Positions 26,112 through 38,333 of a stretch of 64,000 bases of DNA are shown one piece after another. Location of the stretch: positions 6,822,001 through 6,886,000 of the forward strand of contig JAJEKV010000064.1 in the NCBI GenBank assembly GCA_021234155.1. Direction: 5' to 3'. The DNA is from Isoetes taiwanensis (lineage: Eukaryota; Streptophyta; Lycopodiopsida; Isoetales; Isoetaceae). The first letter of the stretch is position 1, and each line of letters opens with the position of its first letter. A program made the translations under genes and the position numbers. The notes beneath the pieces were generated by a model. The model ran no database searches, was not told the DNA's origin, and was given only the letters and a program-made list of their open reading frames with translations.

Positions 26112-26244
26112 AAGGCTAACAAGGAGCGATTCGGCCGGGAGGGGCGAGGGCTACTGCGGCAGCCCGAGCGTAGGGTAAGGCGCTGACCGTCACGCAGTAG
26201 CCCGCTTCCCTCCCGTGCCGAATCGGCGAATTGTTAGCCTTCAC
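26112..26244. repeat. GC-rich imperfect inverted repeat (MITE-like)
   Basis: The left arm GAAGGCTAACAAGGAGCGAT ... GGGCTACTGCG is mirrored by CGCAGTAGCCC ... ATCGGCGAATTGTTAGCCTTC, giving arms of about 48 bases with a short centre. It lies within a region where GTCAACATGACT[T]ACACTTTGAG occurs twice (about 26078 and 26683). Confidence 0.75.
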
Positions 26245-27129
26245 GACGTCAAGGTAAGCAACAAAATTCGGTTTGAAGCTTCAGCGATGGTGTATTCAGT
26301 GATGCTTCAGCAATGGTTCATTTCCGGCGAAATTTTTAAGCTCGCCATGGCACAAAGCTTCAGCAGTTCCAGCTTCTCCATAGCCACAACAGGGTTCAGA
26401 AATCCAGCGACCATAGCAACAATAGGGGTTTTCAGAAATCCAGCAAAGCCTTAACGCAGGTAAGCCGTAGCATGGGGTTTTTAAATCCAATGAGAAATCC
26501 AAAGAAAGTCTTAATGCGGTAAGTTTTAAAGGGGTTTTTAAATCCAAAGAACGCAGGTAACTTGCTGTAGCAAGTCTTTCAAGAATGCTCTACCTATTTG
26601 TCATTCTTGATTTGAATGATCGCCACATGGCGACATCCCATTGGATGACAAACAGGAATGGACACCAACTTACCTTGACGTCAACATGACTTTACACTTT
26701 GAGATGTTCCCATCCCAAAATGTCGACGAAGTGACACACTAGATAAAAGAAGCGTTTGAAATGTGCATTACGTTTCCCCATTTGTCAACTCACATTATTG
26801 CAATGAATAATCTATTATTTAGCATATAACTTTGCCGCCATTAACACTTGACTACCAACAATTGGACGGCATAACTTGCAGAACGTCAGTTAGTGGCCGA
26901 ACAAAAAAAAAACCGTGTTGAAAAACTAGGAGAGCCGTGTACAATCAATTCCGGACAAACGCGATGCCGTGTTTTCCTTGTTTGACTTCCTCCTATAGTA
27001 GCCATACTTAATTCATCCATTCTAATTTTTCTTTCTCATACAGCGGCCCAATCTAGTGACGACTTAGACCCGATCTACTACGTGAAGAGTAAGAGCAATC
27101 AGATCTGATCCCCAAATTTTGGTCCACAA
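26245..27129. other. Flank with short inverted repeat; upstream region of the peptide gene
   Basis: GACGTCAAGGTAAG near 26245 is mirrored by CTTACCTTGACGTC near 26671, another short-inverted-repeat pair. Phrases such as GGGGTTTTTAAATCCA and AAATCCAGC recur at 26430-26550. The 100-200 bases before 27130 probably hold the promoter of the IDA-like gene, but no clear TATA box was fixed. Confidence 0.4.
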
Positions 27130-27510
27130 ATGGCGATGAATTTGCTCCTGTGTTGGACTCTCGTTTTGATAGCTTGCGCGCCAATTTCAAGCGCAAGCAG
27201 AAGCTCAGTAAGACACCAAGTAAATTGTTTTGCAGATTCGGTGGTGGGTCTGGGAATGGAATTTTTATTCGATATGAAACCCAAGACTACGCCAACACCT
27301 CCTTCAGGACCCAGCCAAGGACACAATTCTGCGGTTTTGGGCCACCACAAAACTGCATTTCAACATAATATGCCAATGCCATCAACATTTGAAGAGATTT
27401 ATACGATGAAAAATCTGGCCTTCAACCAGTTGCCCAAGGGCCGGACCCCCGGATCCACTCCTAGCCCCAGAGGCAATTCTGTCAGAAAATTTGCCAAGAA
27501 TCGAGTGTAG
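27130..27510 (+). CDS. IDA-like (IDL) secreted peptide precursor with two peptide motifs
   Basis: 126 residues, single open frame from ATG to TAG. Residues 1-22 are a typical signal peptide (MAMNLLLCWTLVLIACAPIS, Ala-Ser end), so the product should enter the secretory pathway. Residues 47-67 read F-x-M-K-P-K-x-x-P-T-PPSGPSQGHNS and residues 98-117 read F-x-x-LPKGRTP-G-S-TPSPRGNS. Both match the plan of INFLORESCENCE DEFICIENT IN ABSCISSION peptides (F-x-x-LPKG-x-x-x-PPSxPSxRxN), which bind HAESA-type receptor kinases to control organ shedding and related cell separation. IDA precursors usually carry one motif at the C-terminus; two are unusual here, and this precursor is longer than the usual 70-100 residues. 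Assignment rests on the motifs only. It stands alone among transposons and is the only likely host gene in the window. Confidence 0.6.
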   Translation: MAMNLLLCWTLVLIACAPISSASRSSVRHQVNCFADSVVGLGMEFLFDMKPKTTPTPPSGPSQGHNSAVLGHHKTAFQHNMPMPSTFEEIYTMKNLAFNQLPKGRTPGSTPSPRGNSVRKFAKNRV

Positions 27511-27571
27511 CTGGAAAATCCCACAGAGTTTAGCTTTCGACCCTGAATTTTTTACTGGAGAATTCGTCAAA

Positions 27572-28090
27572 GTACTACACAATTGTATATATATGGTATT
27601 AAGTTGATGCAAAATGTCGAGGTTGTAACATATTCTTTGATATTCCTTTACACGAGAAGGATATCTAAAAACAAGCCTTCAATTAAAAAAGAGAAACATA
27701 TATCTAATTATGCATTTTCCATTTGTTTAGAATGGTACCAAAGACAATTTCCCATCCATCAGCCAAGGATGCAACTAGCGAGAGTAGTACACTGATTGTT
27801 TCCTCGAGGATAAGAGAATGGACATTCGGGTCGGGACTAGTCCACAGTTTGGAGGTACAGAATTTTGGGGACTACACAATTGTATATAGGATATGGCATT
27901 AAGTTGATGCAAAATGTAAGTTGTAACACGTTCTTTGATATTCCTTTATACGAGAAAGATCTGCATTCTTCAATTTCCAAGTTATGTACAACACATGATC
28001 CACTTGCAACTAGCAAGAGTAATACACTAATTGATTCTTCTAGGATAAGAGAATGGACATTCGGGACTAGTCCACGGTTTGGAGGTCAAA
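27572..28090. repeat. Diverged tandem duplication, offset about 297 bp
   Basis: CTACACAATTGTATATA, AAGTTGATGCAAAATGT, TTCTTTGATATTCCTTTA and AAGAGAATGGACATTCGGG recur in order in two copies, at 27575-27860 and 27872-28090. Confidence 0.85.
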
Positions 28091-28906
28091 TTAGTGGTCC
28101 ATGAGACACTTTAGGTATTGGCCCCTATGTATCAAACTATATATAATCGTACTTTAAATTTTCTTTTTTGGATTCTTTCACCTATTTTTTCTGTTTTCCG
28201 AATCACAAGACACAGAAATGCATTTTTGGAGACGAGATGTAAATTGCATGCACTATAAGCATTCCTCATAAAGAATTTGAGTATGAGATAGATATACATC
28301 ACTAGGTTTAGGAGGGAAGCAATTGACCTTAATTACTATGGAAAATCACATTGTTCAAGGAACGTTGAAATCCAAGAAAGCATCGTGCTAAAAAGCTCAT
28401 GTTGAAACAATGGAAAACCAGAAGTTGGCGCATCCAAGTGTTGGTTTGTTTGATGTGATCGAGTGTGCTATCAAGATGCCCTAGCCCTTAGATAATGTTC
28501 CTAGGCTCCATAGGCATCTTCTTTCTACACTTGCCATAAGTAGATTGGCAAATATACCAATAACTGTATAGGTGGTTTTGGGCTCAAATTGTTGTGTAAC
28601 ATCTTCGAGGTTTAGTCATTGAACCAATCGCGAGCTCACAATAGAGATTTCCATTTGTTGATAAAAGAGTGTTGACAATTCGACACTTCCAAAAGAAGCA
28701 TCAACACTTAACTCAAGAAACCGGTCCTTCTTATCCACACGAACCTAGTTCAAAGATGCATGAACTTATTTTTGTTTTCTATCACAAGGCCCTAAAATTG
28801 AACTAGTTGATTTTTTGGATTGTCCCTGTTAAGGGGCAATTTGCCTGTGGGGGGGATGGGTGGGGTCGGGTGGGTTTAGGCATATTCTCGCCACAAATAC
28901 TGATTG
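28091..28906. other. No recognised gene; left flank of LINE
   Basis: No coding region found. The last nine bases, TACTGATTG at 28898-28906, match the nine bases directly after the LINE poly(A) tail. Confidence 0.45.
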
Positions 28907-29006
28907 GATTTTTGTTGCGTTGGAAAGCCTGTTCCGAGGGCTTTCTGGCGGTGTATAGCATCATCACCTTTGTTGCTGATTTCAATCCCGGATTTAGCTG
29001 TTTCTT

Positions 29007-30472
29007 ATGTCGTCCATGATGGCTTCCTCGTCTAGAACACATGCACAAGCTTCTGCTTCAATCTCTGACTGGAGTCTGGTAATCCGTGATAATCCTTTGG
29101 CTCTCCAGTCAGGCCTTGATCAAGTTGCTAGTGCTCCAGATCTTTCTCCTTCTGATTTTCCTGAATTGCCATCTAAAGAATACTTCTGGATCTGCTGCTC
29201 CACCTGCTGCAAATCCTTGCCCGTCGACATGGAAGCCTTCCACATCTGGTGAGGGTATATCTCGAATGCGCTTTAGTGAATGGATCAAGAAGGACGTCTC
29301 TTCTACAGTGGCAGCATCTCGCATCTCCAGTGCTATTGACCTTATGGTCCAGGATAACAAGAAAGATCTCAGTAATCTTCTGGAAGAGCTTAAGGCAAGG
29401 GAGTCTCAATTGAACCTTCAGTTGCCTCCAGTGGATGTGTTCTATCAGGCAGATGTGTGTAAGAATACTCTTCAGGCATCAGGTTATGGTGTGGCAGAGA
29501 TTGATTATGAATTGCATAAAAAGTGTATTGGCAATCTTGTCTCTTCGCCTGTGGTGGCATATTATACTTTTGCTTATTTGGATTCTAGGAAACTTGGCTA
29601 CTGGTTGACAGGCCATCTTCGTAGAATTGGGCTACCTGCTCATCGCACATCAAAGATGTTGAATAAGAAGTTCTTTTTTATTGTTTTTGATGATGCAAAT
29701 TGTGGATAAGCTTGTGGCTCGCGGTATAGACCCGATGTGGAGCGACTATATCTTATATCAACCATACTCTCCTGACTTTACTCCTGGTATGTTGACTGCT
29801 ATCAAAATGCCTTGCTGGTTTTCAATTCCCAACTTTACTCCTGGTATGTTGACTGCTATCAAAATGCCTTGCTGGTTTTCAATTCCCAACTTGCCTCCTG
29901 ATCTTCTATTGTCTGAGTTTCTCATTAATATTGCTAATGCTTTGGGCACACACCTGTCCCATCAATGGTGCCAAGATATGTGTGTCTCTCCCATGTGGTC
30001 GTGCCTTACCTGACTGTGGTGTTGTTAAAAGTGGCCCTCTGTTTTTCAAATTTGGATTGCAGCTACTTAATGGTCCTCAACTCGCCTTGCTCTTTCCCCA
30101 TCTTGCCATGTTTGACAACTTTCGAGTCCAAAGAGATCAGCTTGTGCCAATCCCCGTCACACCTCCAGCTTCATCTGTTGATGTTCCTCCTTCATCCCAT
30201 CCACATTTAGGTTCTTCCCCTCGGGCTGAAGGGAGGGAGAACATTGTTGCCCATGTGTCTCAAACCAGCCCTGTTACTGTTGTTCTAAGTGATGCCTCGC
30301 GAGCGAAGCTGCAAAAATTTCAAGAGGCTCAAGAGCGTAGGGAGCAGGATGGGTGGCAAAAGGTGAATCTGAAGAAGGCTGCCAGGAGTAAGTATTTGCA
30401 GTCTCTCTCTCAAGCTGCAAGTTCGATGGATAATATAAATGGATGGGTAGAGCGGAGCAGGGGCTCGCCCTT
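29007..30472 (+). pseudogene. L1 ORF1 (DUF4283-type), 5' part
   Basis: Starts at the ATG region 29007-29022 (MASSSRTHAQ...). A frameshift near 29180 moves to the next frame, which continues with SRMRFSEWIKKDVSS and a helical segment; another near 29700 and one near 29980 follow. The part at 29800-30100 (MPCWFSIPNLPP..LL..I.NALGT, then VSLPCGRALPD and GPLFFKFG in the next frame) has the WVxxPxLP...IA..IG layout of DUF4283 RNA-binding ORF1 proteins of plant L1. The frame is open at 30472, where the CACTA element enters, and continues at 35428-35668. Confidence 0.7.
29775..29888 (+). repeat. 57-bp in-frame tandem duplication inside L1 ORF1
   Basis: Two identical copies coding FTPGMLTAIKMPCWFSIPN. 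The unit is a multiple of three, so it adds 19 residues in frame to the DUF4283 region. Confidence 0.95.
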
Positions 30473-32182
30473 CACTACTACAGAATAGGCAGTTTGCGAT
30501 GTCGTTTGCGACGTCTTAGCGACGTAACGAGGACATCAAATGTCGCATGCACATGCTTTAATAACGTTTCCCGCTCGTCGCAAATGCGTCGCCCTGGATT
30601 CGTCGCAGCGCGACGTTAGTCGCATATGCGACGTCACGTCGCATGTGCAATGTATTAGCGACGTCACACAAGGCCCCCAAAAATGAACTAATATAGTAAA
30701 CCACTACTGTATCATCTAGAAACCATGATATATATAGTTTTTTATGCATGAAATTTTTTGAAAGAAGAAAACCACATGCCTTAGTGGTTTGTCAAAACTG
30801 ATAGTGGTTCATGACATGGTTATCAATAATGGTTAAGAATGCTATAGTGGTTTATTCAAACTAATGTCGTTTATGAGTTAGTTCCATGCATGTAATAGTG
30901 TTTCGCTAAAATTAGTGATAGCCTATTAAAACCATGATGAACTGTGACATGATTTGGAGGCTAGTTTATTATCTCCAACTTTGTCAACGAATATGACATT
31001 TTTTTTAGCATATTAAGGTCATAAAATGATTTGTGCCCTTTTCTTGAATTTGGTGATCAAACATGAAGTTCGCATTGGAGTTGCAATTTAAAAAATAGAT
31101 TTTAACTAGAATGTCCTACCAAAATTTTGTCATGGATGTCTTATACTATACACAAGCGGTTTACTTATCGGTTATACTATAGTAAAAGGGCACTTTAGAA
31201 TAAGGATGAGTTGCCAAGGACGTTCAACATAAGAAAAATCCTAGCATCTGAAAGTGTTGCACTTGTGATTTCACTAATAATTAGTATGTCTTGATTTGGC
31301 AATTGCATATCCAAACCCGTCATTGGCCAAGGCGTCATCTCCAAAAAAAGGAAGGCTAAAATTTTCCAGATTAGAATAAATGCATATAGGGAGCACATAA
31401 CCTCTATATGTGCTTATGATATACACAATAGGTATTTTTTATTTTCCATAATTTAACTTGGATGTGACCCTTGCTAGAAAGAATACCTGGTAACTTGTTA
31501 GAAGGTGAGGGTTTTCGGCAATGACGGCACTGCCTTTTGGTTCCCTGGTGGATATCCTCATTTTCTGGTACGCTACAGGACATAAATCACGGATGGGGTA
31601 AAATTTCGTTCATTCTTTTTGCACTTTATTTGCTTTAACGATGTTGCTTCTATGGCAGAGATTATTGGCTGTTCTATATGTTTTCAAGGCCATCTCTGTG
31701 TTTTAAGGTGGATCTTGTAGGCACTTATTTATTTTTGAAGTCTTTGTAGTTTCTTGATGATCTATTGATTACTTTACTAGGTTTCCTTCTATTGCTTCTT
31801 ACTCGAAGTTCTATGACTTTGCAGAGTTTTGTTGTTGGCTTAGTCAGAGTCCTAGGGTTTTGCAGAGTCAGTGTTTGCTTGCCACCAATTTGGTAGGTTT
31901 CTTCAGAGTATATCTACAGAGTGGGTTTGAAGAGTTCTATAGCATAGGCATTTGGAGGCTTTTTATGGCTTGGAGTTCTTACAGAGTTTTAGGGCTTAGG
32001 TTTTTTGCTTGTGCATTCAAAGCTGAACCAGAATTTGCTGATGTTGTTGTCTGCTTCTGCATCAAGCCGAAATGCCAGCATTGTCATAAATCACAGAGGC
32101 CATTATCTTCTTGCGTCTTTTTGATTTTTTTCCTTGATTCTTGCTGATATACAATAATCTACTATTGATTCCGAAAATTAAT

Positions 32183-32224
<42 letters not shown>
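32183..32224. repeat. (TAGA)n microsatellite
   Basis: About ten TAGA units inside the CACTA element. Confidence 0.95.
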
Positions 32225-34965
32225 TTATTTTAACATCCACGAGGACCCTACAATGGGTCATGGGACGGGTCTATACATATTTTTTTTAAAGGTTTTGGTT
32301 GTCCATGGCACTGCCTACAGGAGGGTTTAAATCCCCGCACAAAAAATCTGGGACGGTGCAGATGAGCAAGGCAGAGAGAAAAAAAAAAAAACAACAATTC
32401 TGAACGCCGCTAGAGCGACACCACTTGGATTAATGGTAACCAAGGTTACCTAAAATAAACAAATATCATAAACATCAGGAATTTTGCCCTGACCCTTATT
32501 TGGTTCTTATAAGTGCGTAAACATGCATGCACAATTCGTAAAATACATACAATATGTACAATGCTCACAATGAGCATAGGGTGAATAACGGGGAGGCATT
32601 AAAACCCTAATACTTAGGGCCAATTTTCTTATCTCTGTGTGCGCCGCCCAAGTCCGTCAATGTTTCCGGTATCTCTCATTATCCATCTGTTCTAGATGTA
32701 GTTGAAGCTAACTACCCTGGACGATTTTGTGGTTTTGTGTTCCTCCTTGATTTTGGATGCATGTTACAGGGATTTCCAGTGGTGATTGGCAAGAGAGCGG
32801 CGGAATAACAGTCTTCCGCGTTCTTTATCATGGATTTGGTTCTGCTTTGTCAATAGCTAAGCGGTCTTCAGGGGTTTTGACATTGAAGAGAAAACCGGGA
32901 ATGCTACGTTAGCACATGCCATGTCCAGCCTCAGTAGGACTTCTTGCATTTCCAAGACCTTCAGAGGGCTTCCAAACTCCAGGGAACAATGCGGTATCTG
33001 GCACCAGGTATGCAAGCTTTATTTTTAGATCTTCATATTTCTCTAACATAAAAATCCCTATATTAATGCTACAAGATGGTTGAGAGACATCTCACATATG
33101 ATCTCTGCAACGCAAGACAGGGCCAAGACTGGCAACACCAGACTTTCCGGTTGGAGGTAGAACCTGCAATTTTGCCAAACTCTAGATATTAAGAAGCTTC
33201 ATCTTTTTTGCTATGTTACATTCCTTACCTTCCTTTCTTCTGTCTGCACAGTGGTAAGGCTGCTCGATTTGGAGATTCTTATTGCAAGGGCATTTGCAGT
33301 TGCACATCAATTGCACAAGCGAATCCATGGACTCACAGAAGCAACATAAGCAACATCGTAATTTAAAACTTTTCAAACAATTACTTAGCTGTAATCTCTT
33401 TATGTAATCTCTTCTTTTCTTTTATTCCTTGATGCATGCATCTTGAATTTGTGCTTTATAGTCTACAATAGAGTGGCGCAGCCTCATGCATGTATTCTGC
33501 ATTCTGCTCAATTGGTCTCGGCTGCGTATGCTATTGGATTATAGGTTGCCTGAACTTCTAGTATGCATTTCTCAGAATTAAATAATAAAATCCTTGTGTT
33601 GTTGGATCACTAAAGTGGCAGGTTGCGGAGCAGCACTTCTCATATTAAATAAGATCATTTGGCATCATCAGCATACTGAAGTGAGTGCAAAGGTAAAACA
33701 AAACTATTTACTTTCGTTGTTGCATGATTAGCCAGCAAAATAAGAAGTGCACAGAATTAGTTGTTGCACTCGAAATAAATAGAGGGACAGAATTTTTAAT
33801 ATACCAGCCTTTCTCTGAATTTCACTGTATGTGAGCGCCTGTAGTAGTTAGAGGAAAGCTGAAGGGGTCATGAAGAAAAACAGAATTTATGTGAAATTTA
33901 TTTGTATCGGTTTAGTGTGCTGTTCCTTTTGCATTTCGGCTCGCTTAGGTTTAGCAATAGGCTTTCATTTCATATTTAATTGCTGGCTTGGGGATCAATT
34001 AGTTTTATGTTTTAGTAATGATAGTGATGTCTTTAATTTGTGTAGGGATGAGAGTAAAGATCACTCGATGTGTTAATTGGAAATACCAGGGTTCAAATCC
34101 TTGGGCACTCTATATACGCACTATATCCATTTAACTTTATAATGGCATATGTCTTTTATTGAAAAATTGACGTTTTAGTGGAAAATTTGACCTAGAGTTA
34201 TTGTTATCTCCACTTTAAATATCAATGCGAGCATTTCTTGAATTTGATATAAACAAATACCAGTTTAAACTCTAAAATAACAATGGGTCATTTAATATAA
34301 ACATTTTTTATTTACTGGAAAAACCAATATTAAGCATGCAATAAAAACTTTAAGAATTAAATGCAGAAACTTATAAGAATTGTTGTCTTAAAAAAGAGAG
34401 TGGTTTTCAGGTCCAATATTGCCTTATTGCAGTTATTAAACTATTATTAATTGCATTATAAAAACACCATTGATTTATCCTAATATATCGAATCTTTAAA
34501 GCTGCAAGCATTCATCATCTTAATGAAAAAACCATTAGCAGTTGGCCTATGTTTCTTGATATAACATATTGTATGAAACATTATTAATTCATATAAAAAG
34601 TTGCACACAACTTCATTATACAACCACTTGCAAAATAATAATGCATTGCTAGTAAAACACTCATTTAAACCACAATATTAAACTATAATTGTAGACGGTA
34701 GTAAAAAATTAGAACAATAAGTCACAAGTAAAAACCACCCTATATAACTATCCATAGTTATTCAACATATTAACCCACAAAGTAATATTATTTTGTTATA
34801 ATGGTTTAATACAAAAGTTACTATAAAAAACTGATAACAGTTCTTTATTGGGGGCCTTGTGTCATGGACATCCCAAATATGTACAAAATATGTCCTTATG
34901 ACGTTTTACAGACGTCGATCATATGTTGCTATGACGTACATATATGTGCGCCCAAAATGTTTTTT

Positions 34966-35035
34966 CGTGGACTTGAACCCCTAACCTCTGGCTAACAAAC
35001 CTGAGGCCTTACCAACACCTCAATAACTCATATTT
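34966..35035 (-). repeat. tRNA-like (SINE-type) fragment
   Basis: On the minus strand, GGGGTTCAAGTCC is a good RNA polymerase III B box. About 40 bases upstream TGTTGGTAAGGCCT stands where an A-box region would be, with TTGTTAGCCAGAGGTTA between, as in tRNA-derived plant SINEs. No poly-T or A tail end was defined. Similar lone B boxes occur at 34089 (+) and 37373 (-). Confidence 0.35.
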
Positions 35036-35424
35036 GTATTTATTCTGTGTTTATTCTTTAAGTCGCAATGAGATGTTGCAGTTGCGACGTTTCACATTGT
35101 AATGACGTTGCACTTGCGACGTGATACGTCGCTAGTGCGGCGTGGCACGTAGTAGGCCATTGCGACGTCTGGCCAGACGTTCCAACTGTGACGTCTGACG
35201 TTCTACCTGCGACGTCGTTTGAATTTTGTGCAACGTCATAGGAACGTACTTGATTTTTTCCTTTGCGACGTCTGACTAGACGTTCCAACTGCGGCGTGGG
35301 ACGTTCTATCTGCGACGTCGTTTAAATTTTGTGCCACGTCATGGGAATGTACGCGATTTTTACGATATGGACGTTTCATATACGTCGCAAACTGACGTCG
35401 CAAACAACCGATCCTCTAGTAGTG

Positions 35425-35668
35425 CTTGCCAAGTGTGCCTCAATCTGAATCTGCTATGTCTTCACCTCCCCCAGAAGTGACTAGACATAATGGGAGGGTG
35501 GAGCAGAGAGGAGGCCCGCCCTCGCTAATTAATGGCAGACACGATGGAAGGGTGGAACAGAGCGAAGGCTCCCCCTTGCCAAGTTTGAAATTGCAATGGG
35601 CTGATTTACATGTTGATACTTGTGACATGGAGGTTACAGAGATTGAGAACAATGGGAATGGAAATTGA
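35425..35668 (+). pseudogene. L1 ORF1, 3' part
   Basis: Continues the ORF1 frame from 30472 once the CACTA element and one CTT are taken out. It encodes a Ser/Pro-rich, hydrophilic C-terminus with a repeated phrase (HNGRVEQRGG and HDGRVEQSEG) and stops at 35666-35668. No CCHC knuckle is visible. The next ATG, at 35688, opens ORF2. Confidence 0.75.
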
Positions 35669-35687
35669 ATGTCAACCCTTGAACACA

Positions 35688-36589
35688 TGAACATACTCTC
35701 ATGGAACGTCCGGAGCTTCTTCCCCCAGCACGAGAAGCCGCCTAGCTCTGTATTTTAAGAAGTTATCTGCTGATTTCTATTGCCTTCAAGAGCATAAATG
35801 TTGTAGAGGTGATATACAAAAGTTGGTTGGCTTGTTTGGTTCTCAATATAATGTCCTCATCTCTGCTGCTGGCTCCTCTAAGGCCGGTGTGCTTAGAGCA
35901 TGGAAGTCATCCATCAATGTCACTTTCATAAAGACAGATGCCTTTGGACGATGGATTATTGTCAAGTGGAAGGATCAAGGTCGAGAATGGGGTTTGGTTA
36001 ACATTTATGCGCACAACAGACCAAGTCGAAGCGGGGCTTTATGGGCTGCATTGAGAAGCAAACTATGTAGACTTGGCCATGACGTAGCTTGGTTGTTAAT
36101 AGGTGATTTCAACATGGTTGAACTTGAGGCTGACGGGAGCGGAAGGGGGTCAGCAGTGGTGCAAGGTTTTGAACGTGATCAGTGGATGTGCCTCCTTCAT
36201 GACTGTGGGCTCACAGAAATTGAGGGCGATCCATCTTTTACCTGGTTTAATGGCTGGATTGGAGCTGGTAGAGCATATGCTCGTCATGATAGAGGGTATT
36301 TCAATGCTCATACTACTCATGATCTCTCGAATTTCACAGGTATAACCTTTTGGATGGTCCTATCTCTGATCACCATCCTCAACTTTTCTTCTGCAATGTG
36401 GCTAGTTGTCGTAGACCAACTAAAACTTATTTCAAGTTTAATGTCACGTTTTTGGAGAATGTGGAGTTTCAAACTCGCCGTCAACATGCTTGGTCCCAAG
36501 CATTTTTCTCTAGGAGAGGCATGGCTAGTTTAGTTGCAGCTCTTTCTGCTGTTAAGTCTCTCGCTAACACAAGGCACCCGAAATTAAAA
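35688..36589 (+). pseudogene. L1 ORF2, endonuclease part
   Basis: Begins MNILSWNVRS, the N-terminal motif of APE-type endonucleases. A frameshift follows, then CLQEHK (catalytic Glu motif), WGLVNIYAHN, WLLIGDFNM (GDFN motif) and TWFNG within 35823-36345. In the next frame DGPISDHHP gives the terminal SDH motif. It ends in AVKSLANTRHPKLK, interrupted at 36589 by the second DNA transposon; ORF2 resumes at 44822. An intact enzyme would nick T-rich target DNA for priming. At least two frameshifts make it inactive. Confidence 0.85.
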
Positions 36590-36730
36590 CACTACATGGT
36601 TTTCCCCATGGTTATGACTAGAAAACCATTCTACAAGACCAATGGGTGTTTGTGGGTTAATTTCATTAAAAACCATATATGGCTAAACTAATAGGTTCTA
36701 TTGTAAGGTTTGTTACGGTGGTATTATAGC

Positions 36731-36915
36731 GTGGTAATTGCAAAGGGCTTCTTTGTAGAGTTTGTCAAAGTGGTATTACATGTTGGTAAATAGATGTGGT
36801 AAAATTATATGGTTTAAGGGTATGGTTTGTCCGCGTGGTAATTGCAAAGGGCTTCTTTGTAGAGTTTGTCAAAGTGGTATTACATGTTGGTAAATAGATG
36901 TGGTAAAATTAGATG
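36731..36915. repeat. 104-bp tandem duplication in the subterminal region
   Basis: GTGGTAATTGCAAAGGGCTT through ATGTGGTAAAATTA repeats at 36731 and 36835. Confidence 0.9.
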
Positions 36916-37729
36916 GTTTGTCCATGTGGTACAACAGGATGGTTGTGGATGTGCTTTAATATAGTGCTATATTCATGTGACTTTATAATGTGGTTAGTTA
37001 CTGTGGTAAACTAGCATGGCTAAATGCCATGGTAAATGCACATGGTTAATGCGTTAGATGCAAATTACTTTTATTGTTATCAATATTATAGATGTAATTG
37101 TTTGTTCTAAATGTGCATGGTTTTGTTATGCATTAGCTTCATAGTAATGATAACCAATAATGTTATGAATTAGCTTTATGGTATAAAAAACCAGTAAAGT
37201 AATCAGTAACGTTATGTTGTTTGGAGCCTCAAGGTTAATAGACTAAAGCTATTAAGGATTGAAGATGGTTTTTTACATAGACTAAAGCTAGTAAGGATTA
37301 AAGATGGTTTTCTACTTATTACAGCTATGACGCCAAATCTGCTTTCCACAATCGCAACAAAAATTAGAGAGCAGGGGATTTGAACCCCAACCATTTCCAA
37401 AACTCATAAGAAAATATAAACTACTTCCAGCGTACAAAATAAATTTAGATCAAATAGCAAACAAGTAATACCAGATACGTACAAAATAAATTTACTAAAA
37501 AAAAAAATAGATCAATTAGCAAACATCTAGTACAGAAAGAAAGTACTGACCTTGCAAAGACCTACTTACAACCATAATTAAATATCACATGGATGCAAAT
37601 TAATGTTGCATGTCCCTAACAGTAAAAGGATCCAATCAGTAGCAAGTTTCAAATACCTTCACACCAAGTTCCGCTATCCACATATACCAAGCTGTATCTG
37701 TAATATAGTAACTACTCCAAAAATTGACC

Positions 37730-38333
37730 ATACCTGAAAGTTTTTATTGTAGGAAGCAGGGCAGTAAGCATAGCAACAGCTCCAAAGATAAATGTATTCT
37801 GCTGTTTGACAAGCTTCGAAAGATAATAGGCATTGCTGCAATAACAAAAACCTACGAAGACAGATGATCCAATCTGAGCATAATATAGTATACAATTGAC
37901 ATGTACCTTGCACAAGCAATGATTTGCATCACACAAACAGAGCCCATTGCCATAATATTGAACATAGAGGAACCTTTTATTGCCAATGGCCACACCAAAT
38001 AGCCCATCACTTCATGATACTTACATATATGCATCATTTTAAAGCTAAAACATAGAAAGGCCATTCTAAGTTGCAATGTAAATTTAAGACACAGACAAAC
38101 CTGGATAACATGGTGAATAAATTCCACGTCTTCTTTTTATTTACGAGATCTGTATTCAAGGTAAAAGTCATGAAAGCAAGTAGCAGGTCGAACATCCAAC
38201 AAATGCATATAAAACCTGTGATAATAGTCAAAATCCAAATCCCATCTAAGAATAAGGCATGAACAAAATAACTTGTCCAACCTGCACGCAAGATAGAACT
38301 TTTAATTCTCACCAATATAGGCACAAGAAACAT
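37730..38333 (-). pseudogene. Captured gene fragment with membrane segments
   Basis: Minus-strand frames read as hydrophobic exons. One (ending near 37885) encodes SMFNIMAMGSVCVMQIIACAR followed by GTACATG, a possible donor. Another, 37739-37840, is preceded by TTTTTGTTATTGCAG and followed by GTATGG, and encodes NAYYLSKLVKQQNTFIFGAV and LTALLPTIKTFR. The exon-intron texture within a transposon lacking its own genes suggests capture of a host membrane-protein gene, as is common in CACTA elements. I do not recognise the family, and chance open frames in AT-rich DNA cannot be excluded. Confidence 0.35.

Larger units (their letters stand above)
30473..35424. mobile_element. Non-autonomous CACTA (En/Spm-type) transposon
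   Basis: Starts CACTACTACAGAATAGG and ends CCTCTAGTAGTG, an inverted pair whose similarity continues inward (GTTTGCGA[T/C]GTC). CTT stands on both sides (30470-30472 and 35425-35427), the 3-bp duplication typical of the superfamily. Both ends are rich in GCGACGT subterminal units (30490-30665 and 35060-35400) and, further in, in AAACCA/TGGTTT motifs; such repeats bind the TNPA-type protein. No transposase gene is present in 4952 bp, so movement must depend on another copy. Removing it with one CTT fuses L1 ORF1 in frame. Confidence 0.9.
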
